From: Rikenellaceae bacterium | GTDB lineage: Bacteria > Bacteroidota > Bacteroidia > Bacteroidales > UBA932 | Direction: 5' to 3' | Length of the DNA stretch: 6,261 bases | Assembly: GCA_003520315.1 (NCBI GenBank) | Contig: DOVA01000036.1 | Location: forward strand, 1 to 6,261 | Shown here: one piece after another, positions 1-5,981 of the stretch | Layout: each line of letters begins with the position of its first letter | Position numbering within the stretch: the first letter of the stretch is position 1 | The notes under the pieces: model-generated | The model's database searches: none | What the model was told of the DNA's origin: nothing | What the model saw: only the letters and a program-made list of their open reading frames with translations | Made by a program: the position numbers and the translations under genes

Positions 1-240
1 GCTTCTTTGGAGTTTAATCTCTCCAATTAAAGTTTCAAGGTTCCAGAGTTGAATAAATTCAAAATGGTGTTCTGCAGTGTTTGGATGTTTTGTAGAAATA
101 CCCAATTTTACCTTAACTGAGAAGAGTTTGTCTCTTTCAGCCTCATTTTCACAAATAATAACAGGAGTGTGTTTGTCGGCATAAGCCTTTACCTTATCAC
201 TTCCTTTTGCAAAATCGGTGTATGTAAATAGTCGTGGCAT
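1..240 (-). CDS. Superoxide reductase (desulfoferrodoxin/neelaredoxin family), N-terminal 80 residues; 3' part outside window
   Basis: Superoxide reductase reduces superoxide to hydrogen peroxide at a mononuclear Fe(His)4Cys site without producing oxygen; it is a cytoplasmic oxygen-defence enzyme typical of anaerobes. The reading frame starts with ATG at 240-238 and stays open to the window edge. Seen directly: 'DKHTPVI' at residues 22-28 and 'KHPNTAEHHFEFIQLW' at 51-66. From knowledge of the family (for example the Pyrococcus furiosus enzyme, 'EKHVPVI' and 'HPNTTEHH'), His24, His52 and His58 should be three of the iron ligands, and Lys23 the conserved active-site lysine. The remaining Cys and His ligands lie in the missing C-terminal part. 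No Cys-rich desulforedoxin domain precedes the core, which indicates the one-iron class II (neelaredoxin) type. Asp22 occupies the position usually held by the Glu iron ligand of the resting enzyme. The gene is divergent from ruvX and has its own -7 element. The family call is strong; the subclass is less sure because the protein is cut. Confidence 0.88.
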   Translation of the reverse strand, partial: MPRLFTYTDFAKGSDKVKAYADKHTPVIICENEAERDKLFSVKVKLGISTKHPNTAEHHFEFIQLWNLETLIGEIKLQRS

Positions 241-257
241 AATGATTTTATGAGTAA

Positions 258-265
258 CAAAAGTA
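258..265 (-). promoter_or_regulatory. Putative Bacteroidetes-type -7 promoter element for the superoxide reductase gene
   Basis: On the minus strand this reads TACTTTTG, an exact match to the Bacteroidetes -7 consensus TAnnTTTG. Transcription would start a few bases downstream, leaving a leader of roughly 10-14 nt before the ATG at 240. I see no convincing TTTG -33 element at the usual spacing. The upstream half of this promoter overlaps the ruvX promoter on the other strand. The match is seen in the sequence; promoter function is inferred. Confidence 0.5.
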
Positions 266-278
266 CTAAAAAAATAAC

Positions 279-286
279 TAAATTTG
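279..286 (+). promoter_or_regulatory. Putative Bacteroidetes-type -7 promoter element for the ruvX operon
   Basis: This reads TAAATTTG, an exact match to the Bacteroidetes -7 consensus TAnnTTTG. It ends only 4 nt before the ruvX ATG at 291, so transcription would start at or within a few bases of the start codon, giving a leaderless or nearly leaderless mRNA. A clear TTTG -33 element is not visible about 19 bases upstream. It is the only candidate found upstream of the four-gene plus-strand group. The match is observed; its use as a promoter is inferred. Confidence 0.5.
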
Positions 287-290
287 CGTA

Positions 291-707
291 ATGGAGCGTA
301 TTATAGGCATAGATTACGGCAAAAAGAGAGTTGGCGTAGCAGTCAGCGATCCTCTTGGTATTTTTGCTTCTCCTCTTGACACAGTTCCTTCCGCCGGGAT
401 AATCGACTTTTTAAAAAGTTACATGGAAAAAGAAAAAGTTGTGCTAATTGTTGTAGGATATCCTCTCAACATGAACAATAAACCTTCTGAAGCTGCAGCG
501 TATGTTGATCAATTTCTTAACAGGCTTAGGAAACAATTTCCCTCGCTACCTGTTAAATTGGAAGATGAACGTTTTACATCTCAACTTGCTTTTCAAGCTA
601 TGATTGATGGCGGAGTAAAAAAAATGGATCGCAGAGTTAAGGGAAATGTTGACAAGATAAGTGCTGCCATAATTTTACAAAGTTACCTTGACAGGAACAA
701 ATTATAA
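291..707 (+). CDS. ruvX: YqgF/RuvX family nuclease (putative pre-16S rRNA nuclease / Holliday junction resolvase-like)
   Basis: This protein has 138 residues, the usual family length, and an RNase H-like fold. The family (YqgF, also annotated RuvX) is implicated in processing the 5' end of pre-16S rRNA in the cytoplasm and was earlier proposed to be a Holliday junction resolvase. Visible motifs are 'GIDYGKKRVGVAVSD' at residues 6-20 with catalytic-type Asp8, 'VVGYPLNMN' at 54-62, 'EDERFTS' at 91-97, and 'DKISAAIILQSYLD' at 121-134, where Asp121 is the expected third acidic residue. All catalytic acidic positions are therefore present. The ATG at 291 is the only sensible start because the first strand carrying Asp8 begins immediately after it. 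No Shine-Dalgarno is present, and the -7 promoter element lies 4 nt upstream. It is the first gene of a probable operon; def follows after 16 nt. The family assignment is firm; the cellular role in this organism is inferred from family members. Confidence 0.95.
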   Translation: MERIIGIDYGKKRVGVAVSDPLGIFASPLDTVPSAGIIDFLKSYMEKEKVVLIVVGYPLNMNNKPSEAAAYVDQFLNRLRKQFPSLPVKLEDERFTSQLAFQAMIDGGVKKMDRRVKGNVDKISAAIILQSYLDRNKL

Positions 708-723
708 TTTAAATAACAATATA

Positions 724-1287
724 ATGGTACTTCCGATTTATTTATATGGATCTGAAATTCTTCGAAAAAAGGCAAAAGAGGTTGATATTTCCAATATGGA
801 ACTTAAGGATGAAATACGACAGCTTATAGAGGACATGAAAGAGACGATGACCAAAGCAGATGGCGTAGGTCTTGCTGCGCCCCAAGTTGGTAAATCTATC
901 AGAGTTATAGTTGTTGATGGAGCTTTACTTGGAAGTGAAGATCCGAAACTTGCCGGATTTAATAGAGCAATGATCAATCCCGTTATTTTGGAAGAGAGTC
1001 AGCAGACAGTCGAATACAATGAAGGATGCTTGAGTATTCCAGATATACATGCAGCTGTCGTGAGACCTGAAAAGATCAGAATTTCATATTATGATACTGA
1101 CTTTGTCGAGCATGAAGAGATCCTTGATGGATTTGCCTGTCGGATGGTTCAGCACGAAATGAGCCATCTTGATGGTTTGCTCTTTACAGATCTTGTAGCT
1201 CCGATAAGGAAAAAGATGATACAGAGTAGGCTCAATAATATAAAATCTGGAAAGGTTAACACTTTCTACAAGTCAATAATAAAATAA
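724..1287 (+). CDS. def: Peptide deformylase
   Basis: Peptide deformylase removes the formyl group from the N-terminal formyl-methionine of nascent proteins at the ribosome. The predicted protein has 187 residues, typical for the Bacteroidetes enzyme. The three family motifs are clear: 'GVGLAAPQ' at residues 47-54, 'EGCLSIP' at 100-106 and 'QHEMSHLDG' at 143-151. Cys102, His144 and His148 are the expected metal ligands, Glu145 the catalytic acid/base, and Gln54 the oxyanion-stabilising residue. The usual Asp in 'HExDH' is Ser147 here. I chose the ATG at 724 because it gives the normal N-terminus 'MVLPIYLYGSEILRKKA'; an in-frame TTG at 688 would add 12 unlikely residues and overlap the end of ruvX. 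The gene sits 16 nt after ruvX and 8 nt before the sugar-phosphate mutase, consistent with cotranscription. No Shine-Dalgarno is seen. Confidence 0.97.
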   Translation: MVLPIYLYGSEILRKKAKEVDISNMELKDEIRQLIEDMKETMTKADGVGLAAPQVGKSIRVIVVDGALLGSEDPKLAGFNRAMINPVILEESQQTVEYNEGCLSIPDIHAAVVRPEKIRISYYDTDFVEHEEILDGFACRMVQHEMSHLDGLLFTDLVAPIRKKMIQSRLNNIKSGKVNTFYKSIIK

Positions 1288-1295
1288 TTTGATTT

Positions 1296-2648
1296 ATGGG
1301 AGCATTTCATGCATACGATATTAGAGGAATTTACAATCAGGATTTTGACAAATATGTTGCCTATAAGGTCGGGTATTTTATTCCTGAACTTTTGAACACA
1401 GACAAAGTCCTTGTAGGCAGGGATGCAAGAATTTCATCTCCAGAAATTCATCAAGCATTGACATCGGGTATAATGGATGCAGGAGCTGATGTGTTTGATC
1501 TTGGTCTTTCAACTACGCCGATGGTGTATTATGCAACTGCCCAATATGGTTTTAAAGCTTCTGCTCAGATAACTGCTTCTCATAATCCCAAGGAGAATAA
1601 TGGTATTAAAGTTTCGGGAGAGAATGCACTTCCTGTAGGCTTAGATTCAGGACTTGGCACAATTAAAAGTTGGATAGACGATGGACGGGAAACGCCTGTG
1701 GCTTGTAAAAGAGGAGCAATTAACAATTTCGACGTTAAAAGTGAGTATGTGCATTTTGTAATGCAATACAAAAAAGATATTAGCAATCTTAATATTGCTG
1801 TAGACCTTTCAAATGGCATGGCAGCTCTTTTGATCAAAGATATTCTTGGACATGAAGGAGAGCGATTGCACTACATTTTTGACGAACTTGACGGCACTTT
1901 TCCAAATCATGAAGCCAATCCTCTTATTCCTGAAAACATAGTTGCCCTTCAAACTCTTGTAGTTGAGAAGGGTTGTGATGTAGGCATAATTTTCGATGGA
2001 GACGGTGACAGGGTGATATTCATTGACGAAAATGGACGTTTTATTTCTCCCGATCTGATGATTGCCGTTCTTGGACACTATTTTCTTGAAGAGAGGGGAG
2101 AAAGGGGGAAAGTCTTGCAGGACATACGAAGTTCTAAGTCTGTTGGCGAATATCTTGTTCCAATGGGTGCCGAAATGGTTACATGGAAAGTTGGAAGAGC
2201 ATATGCTGCTCATAAACTAAGAGAGATTGATGGAATTTTTGGAGGAGAGCTCGCAGGTCACTATTATTTCAAAGATTTTTTTTACAGTGATTCAGGCATA
2301 ATGGCCTCTTTGATAATATTGGGAATAATATCCGGGATGAAAAAAAAGGGTGTAACTCTTTCTCAGCTTATTTCAAGGATAGAAAAATATAAAAATTCGG
2401 GAGAGATTAATTTTAAGATAGAGCAAAAGCAAAAAGCTATGGACAGTGTTAGAGATTACTTTATCTCTATAGAAGAACCAGTTGCTTATTATGATTTTGA
2501 TGGATATAGAGTTGAGTTCCCTCAATGGTGGTTTAATATCAGGCCTTCAAATACAGAACCATATTTGAGATTTATTGCAGAGGCCTCTACAGAGGAGCTT
2601 CTTGAATCAAAAGTTTCAAAAGTTAAGGAGTTGTTAGAGGATTTGTAG
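1296..2648 (+). CDS. manB: Phosphomannomutase/phosphoglucomutase (alpha-D-phosphohexomutase family)
   Basis: This 450-residue cytoplasmic enzyme interconverts hexose 6-phosphate and hexose 1-phosphate (mannose and/or glucose), feeding GDP-mannose or UDP-glucose synthesis for surface polysaccharides. All four domains are represented: 'YDIRG' at residues 7-11, the phosphoserine loop 'TASHNPKENNGIKV' at 93-106 with Ser95, the Mg-binding 'DGDGDR' at 234-239, the sugar-specificity loop 'GGELAGHYYF' at 316-325, and the C-terminal phosphate-binding 'RPSNTEPYLR' at 416-425. The GE-x-x-GH sugar loop fits the phosphomannomutase/phosphoglucomutase group rather than phosphoglucosamine mutase (GlmM). Family members usually have 'KVGH' before the sugar loop; here it reads 'KVGRAYAAHK' at 298-307. 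The start at 1296 places the DIRG motif at the usual distance. It lies 8 nt after def, and only 1 nt separates its stop from the next ATG. The family is certain; the preferred sugar is not, so the symbol is provisional. Confidence 0.92.
   Translation: MGAFHAYDIRGIYNQDFDKYVAYKVGYFIPELLNTDKVLVGRDARISSPEIHQALTSGIMDAGADVFDLGLSTTPMVYYATAQYGFKASAQITASHNPKENNGIKVSGENALPVGLDSGLGTIKSWIDDGRETPVACKRGAINNFDVKSEYVHFVMQYKKDISNLNIAVDLSNGMAALLIKDILGHEGERLHYIFDELDGTFPNHEANPLIPENIVALQTLVVEKGCDVGIIFDGDGDRVIFIDENGRFISPDLMIAVLGHYFLEERGERGKVLQDIRSSKSVGEYLVPMGAEMVTWKVGRAYAAHKLREIDGIFGGELAGHYYFKDFFYSDSGIMASLIILGIISGMKKKGVTLSQLISRIEKYKNSGEINFKIEQKQKAMDSVRDYFISIEEPVAYYDFDGYRVEFPQWWFNIRPSNTEPYLRFIAEASTEELLESKVSKVKELLEDL
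2636..2641 (+). promoter_or_regulatory. Possible ribosome-binding site for the AsmA-like gene
   Basis: AGAGGA lies inside the last codons of the phosphohexomutase gene, 8 nt before the ATG at 2650. The spacing suits a Shine-Dalgarno sequence, and it is the only one seen in front of a gene here. Bacteroidetes seldom rely on such sites and the sequence is also coding, so it may be chance. Confidence 0.3.
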
Positions 2649-2649
2649 T

Positions 2650-5400
2650 ATGAAGCTGATTAAAAAAATAGGGAAGATCTTGTTCATAGGACTTGTCACC
2701 ATTCTTTTTCTTATGGCCGTCATTCCTTATTTTTTTCCGGGAGCTGTCAAAGAGAAGGTTAAAAATGTTGCATGCAGCTATATTGATGGAAATATAGGAT
2801 TTAGAAACATCGGTTTTTCATTTTTTCGTCATTTTCCTCACTTGACTTTTAATTTAGACGAAATAGTAATAAAAGGGCCACTTCCATTTCAAAATGACAC
2901 TCTTTTGTCAGGTAAATCAGTCTCTACAAGCATAAACTTGTTGCCTTTGCTAAAAGGGAATGTTGAAATTGACGGAATATATCTCGACGAGGTATTTCTG
3001 AATCTTATTACTGATAAGAATGGGAAAAACAACTATGAAATTGTCCAATTGAGCCAGTCAAATGATACATTAACCGTACAGCAAGAGAGAGATGCTTCTT
3101 TTAAAGGCTCGGTCAATCTGAAAAACATTGTGATTTCCAATAGCAGTTTACGATATTTTGACAGTCCAAACAAAATGGCCTTAGAGATTGATGGGCTCAA
3201 TTACAGAGGGAAGGGAAATATTAAGGATGCAAATTTTTTACTTTTATCACTGCTTAACATCAAGGAGTTGTCATTTGCCCAAAATGGTACTAAAATGATT
3301 GACAAAAAAGGAATTAAAGCCAATTTTACCACAAATGTCAATCTTGATAATTTTAAGATTTCGTTGTTGAAAAACAAATTAAAGATTGCAGGGGTTAAAA
3401 CGGAATTTCACGGATATTATTCACCTACTGACAATGGGTATAGTGTGGACATGGAGTTGAATACTTCCGATAACAGTTTTAAGGAACTTTTTTCACTTTT
3501 GCCTGAGAAGTATTCAGAATGGCTTGCAAATACCAAAATTAAAGGGAATGCTTCTATTCAATTACAAGTCAATGGAGTTGCGAATGATTCACTTGGAACC
3601 TTTCCAGATCTTATTGTGGCAATTGATATTAATAAGGGAAGTTTATCACATGCAAAAGCACCTGTTCCACTTAATGCCATTAATCTTAGTTGTCAAATTA
3701 TTCTTCCATCTCTCAACACGGAACAAGTTACAGTTAAGGTAAACAATTTATCATTTAATCTCGGAGGTGATAAGAATAAATTAACTTTAGAAATGAAAGG
3801 ACTTTCGTCACCTCTAATTAAGGTAGACATGGATGGGTCTATTGACTTGGAGACTCTTTCTAATGCTATGGGATTTGAAAATTATAAAGCAGAAGGAAAA
3901 CTGGATTACAAGATTTTGTTAGATGGTGTTTATAATCCTGAACTCAGATTGCTTCCAGTTATTGATGCAAAAATCAGGCTTAAGGAAGGGGCTGTTTCTA
4001 CTACCTTTTATCCAGGAACTTTGTGCGATTTAAATGCGGATATTGAGATTAAGGACGTTAAAGGCAACTATTCAGATCTTAAGATTGTAGCGGATCCTTT
4101 TAATTTCAATTTTGACGGAAAGCCGTTTACATTGACTGCTAAAATGGAAAATTTCGACAATTTGAAATATAAAATTACGTCTAATGGCCAGTTAAATTTA
4201 GATAATTTGTACCGGCTTTTTGCAATAGATGGAATTACGCTGAAAGGAGAGATATCAACCGATCTTTATCTTTCAGGTAATCAACAGGATGCGAAAGCTG
4301 GGAGATTCAATAAATTGGACAACAGAGGGCAAATTGGATTTCGCAATTTTGAATTTATGAGTCAAGATTATCCTTTCCCTTTCAGAGTTCCTGACGCTGT
4401 CATAATTATTGACAAGGACAAGATATTGCTTAGCAATGCAATATTAAAATATAGGGATAATACTTTCAGAATTGACGGTTATGCCAAGAATTTCATGGGC
4501 TACGTTTTTGAAGGAGGTAAACTTACGGGAAACGCAACACTTACTGCAGATTCCGTTAATCTGGATGATTTTCGTTTTTTATTTGAGGGAGAAGAATTTG
4601 AGGGAGAAGAAATCAGTTCAATTGATAGTGCAGGTGTTATCAGAATTCCTTCCAATTTCAACCTTTCATTAAATGCACATGTGCATAAATTGAATTTTGC
4701 CGGAACCAGAATTGACGACATTAACGGTGGAGTCAGACTTGATAATGAGGAGGCCAAACTTAAAAATACAACACTTCAAATAGCTGGCGCAAGGTTCTTA
4801 TTAAGTGCAAATTACAAGCCGCTTTCACATGAAAAGGCATTGTTTGATATGAGTGTAAGAGCAGACTCCTTTGATATTCACAGAGCTTATAATGAGATAC
4901 CGCTGTTCAAAGAGCTTGTAAGAAGTGCAGAAAGTATATACGGCAAGGTATCATTGCAATATTCACTCAAAGGCGAGTTGGACAGAGAGATGTCTCCGAT
5001 TTATCCATCTCTTAAAGGATCTGGCTATATAAGACTGGACGAGGTGAAGATAAACGGTCTCAGGGTGCTGAGTGAAATTAGTAAAGCTACCGGTCGAGAC
5101 AGTCTGGACAATCCTGAACTTAAGGGAGTTTTGGTTAAAAGCAGTATTAATAACAATATTGTAACGATTGAGAGAACCAAGATGAAAATATTAAGTTTTC
5201 GCCCAAGATTTGAAGGACAGATTTCTCTCGACGGCAGGCTGAATATTAAGTTCAGATTGGGCCTTCCTCCTTTTGGCATAATAGGTATACCTGTCACTGT
5301 GACTGGTACAATGGATAATCCAAAAGTACATCTCAGACGCAGTCAGAGCGGTGATATTCTTTACGAGACAGAACCTCAGGAAGAGGCAGATTACATTTAA
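2650..5400 (+). CDS. AsmA-like envelope protein, 916 residues, N-terminal membrane anchor
   Basis: This protein probably belongs to the AsmA-like family of large membrane-anchored periplasmic proteins, related to those linked to phospholipid transport and outer-membrane homeostasis. Its exact function is unknown. The N-terminus is short and basic (MKLIKK), followed by one hydrophobic segment at about residues 9-30; no signal-peptidase site is evident, so it likely stays anchored in the inner membrane with the rest in the periplasm. Residues 50-130 carry the AsmA-type N-terminal pattern: 'FFRHFPHLTFNLDEIVIKG' at 58-76, 'DTLLSG' at 83-88, then 'INLLPLLKG' and 'IDGIYLDEVFLNLITDKNGKNNYEI'. The middle consists of alternating beta-rich segments with many 'L.V...' and 'G.I.L' patterns, as expected for a repeating beta-groove. 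The C-terminus has the family-like 'GIPVTVTGTMDNPKVHL' at 879-895 and an acidic tail. FEGEE occurs twice in tandem at 645-654. The frame is intact. It starts 1 nt after the mutase stop, suggesting coupled translation, and ends overlapping the rimM stop. Confidence 0.85.
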   Translation: MKLIKKIGKILFIGLVTILFLMAVIPYFFPGAVKEKVKNVACSYIDGNIGFRNIGFSFFRHFPHLTFNLDEIVIKGPLPFQNDTLLSGKSVSTSINLLPLLKGNVEIDGIYLDEVFLNLITDKNGKNNYEIVQLSQSNDTLTVQQERDASFKGSVNLKNIVISNSSLRYFDSPNKMALEIDGLNYRGKGNIKDANFLLLSLLNIKELSFAQNGTKMIDKKGIKANFTTNVNLDNFKISLLKNKLKIAGVKTEFHGYYSPTDNGYSVDMELNTSDNSFKELFSLLPEKYSEWLANTKIKGNASIQLQVNGVANDSLGTFPDLIVAIDINKGSLSHAKAPVPLNAINLSCQIILPSLNTEQVTVKVNNLSFNLGGDKNKLTLEMKGLSSPLIKVDMDGSIDLETLSNAMGFENYKAEGKLDYKILLDGVYNPELRLLPVIDAKIRLKEGAVSTTFYPGTLCDLNADIEIKDVKGNYSDLKIVADPFNFNFDGKPFTLTAKMENFDNLKYKITSNGQLNLDNLYRLFAIDGITLKGEISTDLYLSGNQQDAKAGRFNKLDNRGQIGFRNFEFMSQDYPFPFRVPDAVIIIDKDKILLSNAILKYRDNTFRIDGYAKNFMGYVFEGGKLTGNATLTADSVNLDDFRFLFEGEEFEGEEISSIDSAGVIRIPSNFNLSLNAHVHKLNFAGTRIDDINGGVRLDNEEAKLKNTTLQIAGARFLLSANYKPLSHEKALFDMSVRADSFDIHRAYNEIPLFKELVRSAESIYGKVSLQYSLKGELDREMSPIYPSLKGSGYIRLDEVKINGLRVLSEISKATGRDSLDNPELKGVLVKSSINNNIVTIERTKMKILSFRPRFEGQISLDGRLNIKFRLGLPPFGIIGIPVTVTGTMDNPKVHLRRSQSGDILYETEPQEEADYI
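4582..4611 (+). repeat. Perfect 15-bp tandem duplication inside the AsmA-like gene
   Basis: TTTGAGGGAGAAGAA occurs twice, back to back (4582-4596 and 4597-4611), with no mismatch. Both copies are in the coding frame and encode Phe-Glu-Gly-Glu-Glu twice, residues 645-654 of the AsmA-like protein. The frame is kept, so the protein simply gains five acidic residues in what is probably a loop. The identical codons in both copies suggest a recent duplication or ongoing slippage. Confidence 0.9.
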
Positions 5401-5981
5401 AGATCAAGTATCCCTTTGGGAAGATTTAACACTGCCTTTTTGCGTGTCTCATCAATTGAAATTATCAATTCCTCATTAAAAGGAAGAAGGAGTTCATCTT
5501 CTTTATCTTCTCTGTGAACTCCTATACAAAGATTATTTGGATATGGATAGATATTTTGGATAATGCCAATATATTGTTCGTGAGAATCAAACACCTTAAA
5601 TCCAATCATCTTGGTAATATCGTCGCCATTATTTTTGTCGACCTTTACTTTTGAGCCTTTCTTTTGTATTTTTTCTATGTAAACAGTTTCACCAACAATC
5701 TCTTCGGCAAATTTTTGGGTATTAATTCCTTCAAACTTTATAAGTAGTTGTTGTGAACCTTTAGTATTGACATCTTCAATAAAAAAAGGGACCGGCAATC
5801 CATCGAAAAAGATAAACACCGGTCTCTTTCTATCCAAATTTTCATCTTCCGGACGAGGTAAGTTATATTTTAAAATAACTCTACCTTCAGTTCCAAATGA
5901 TCTTAGAACTTTTGCAACAGGAATCAGTGTTCTGCCGATAAGGCTATTGCTATTGTTCAGATGCTTCTGAAGATCCCTCAT
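5397..5981 (-). CDS. rimM: Ribosome maturation factor RimM
   Basis: RimM binds the 30S subunit (via protein S19 in characterised homologues) and assists maturation of the 16S rRNA head domain. The 194-residue product has the two expected parts: an N-terminal RimM barrel with 'VAKVLRSFGTEGR' at residues 22-34, matching the 'GK...HG..GE' pattern in divergent form, and 'VPFFIED' at 64-70; and a C-terminal PRC-barrel from about 122, 'MIGFKVFD', ending with 'DELLLPFNEELIISID' at 162-177 and 'VLNLPKGILDL'. The conserved HG is replaced by FG at 29-30. I chose the ATG at 5981; an in-frame TTG at 5987 would add only two residues. Either start overlaps the end of rpsP, by 32 or 38 nt, and no later ATG precedes the conserved core. 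Its leader of about 21 residues before the core is somewhat long. It lies directly downstream of rpsP, a common pairing with functional sense in 30S assembly. The stop overlaps that of the convergent AsmA-like gene. Confidence 0.9.
   Translation of the reverse strand: MRDLQKHLNNSNSLIGRTLIPVAKVLRSFGTEGRVILKYNLPRPEDENLDRKRPVFIFFDGLPVPFFIEDVNTKGSQQLLIKFEGINTQKFAEEIVGETVYIEKIQKKGSKVKVDKNNGDDITKMIGFKVFDSHEQYIGIIQNIYPYPNNLCIGVHREDKEDELLLPFNEELIISIDETRKKAVLNLPKGILDL

Noticed and set aside
241..257. PerR- or Fur-like operator before the superoxide reductase gene
   Set aside because: The short leader has AT-rich words but no convincing inverted repeat matching a known operator.
688..723. Longer deformylase start at TTG 688
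   Set aside because: It would overlap the last codons of ruvX and add 12 Asn-rich residues absent from the family; the ATG at 724 gives the normal N-terminus.
1285..1291. Possible -7 promoter element before the phosphohexomutase gene
   Set aside because: TAATTTG lacks one base of the TAnnTTTG spacing, and the 8-nt gap fits simple cotranscription.
1809..2213. Minus-strand open frame inside the phosphohexomutase gene
   Set aside because: It is antisense to a conserved domain of a certain gene, shows no recognisable motifs and has no promoter or neighbour support.
2276..2283. Run of eight T within the phosphohexomutase gene as a terminator or phase-variable tract
   Set aside because: No preceding GC-rich hairpin, and it lies in a conserved coding segment (Phe-Phe-Tyr); such runs are expected at this base composition.
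2340..2350. A-run followed by GGG as a possible slippage or frameshift site in the phosphohexomutase gene
   Set aside because: The frame is intact on both sides, the run encodes Lys-Lys-Lys in an AT-rich genome, and no stimulatory structure or meaningful alternative frame was seen.
5025..5297. Hydrophobic minus-strand open frame inside the AsmA-like gene
   Set aside because: It is the antisense image of a beta-rich coding region; Leu/Ser-rich composition is typical of such shadows.
5411..5421. TCCC-TTT-GGGA hairpin as a terminator for the convergent genes
   Set aside because: The stem is only 4 bp and no adjacent T-run follows on either strand; it also encodes the end of RimM.
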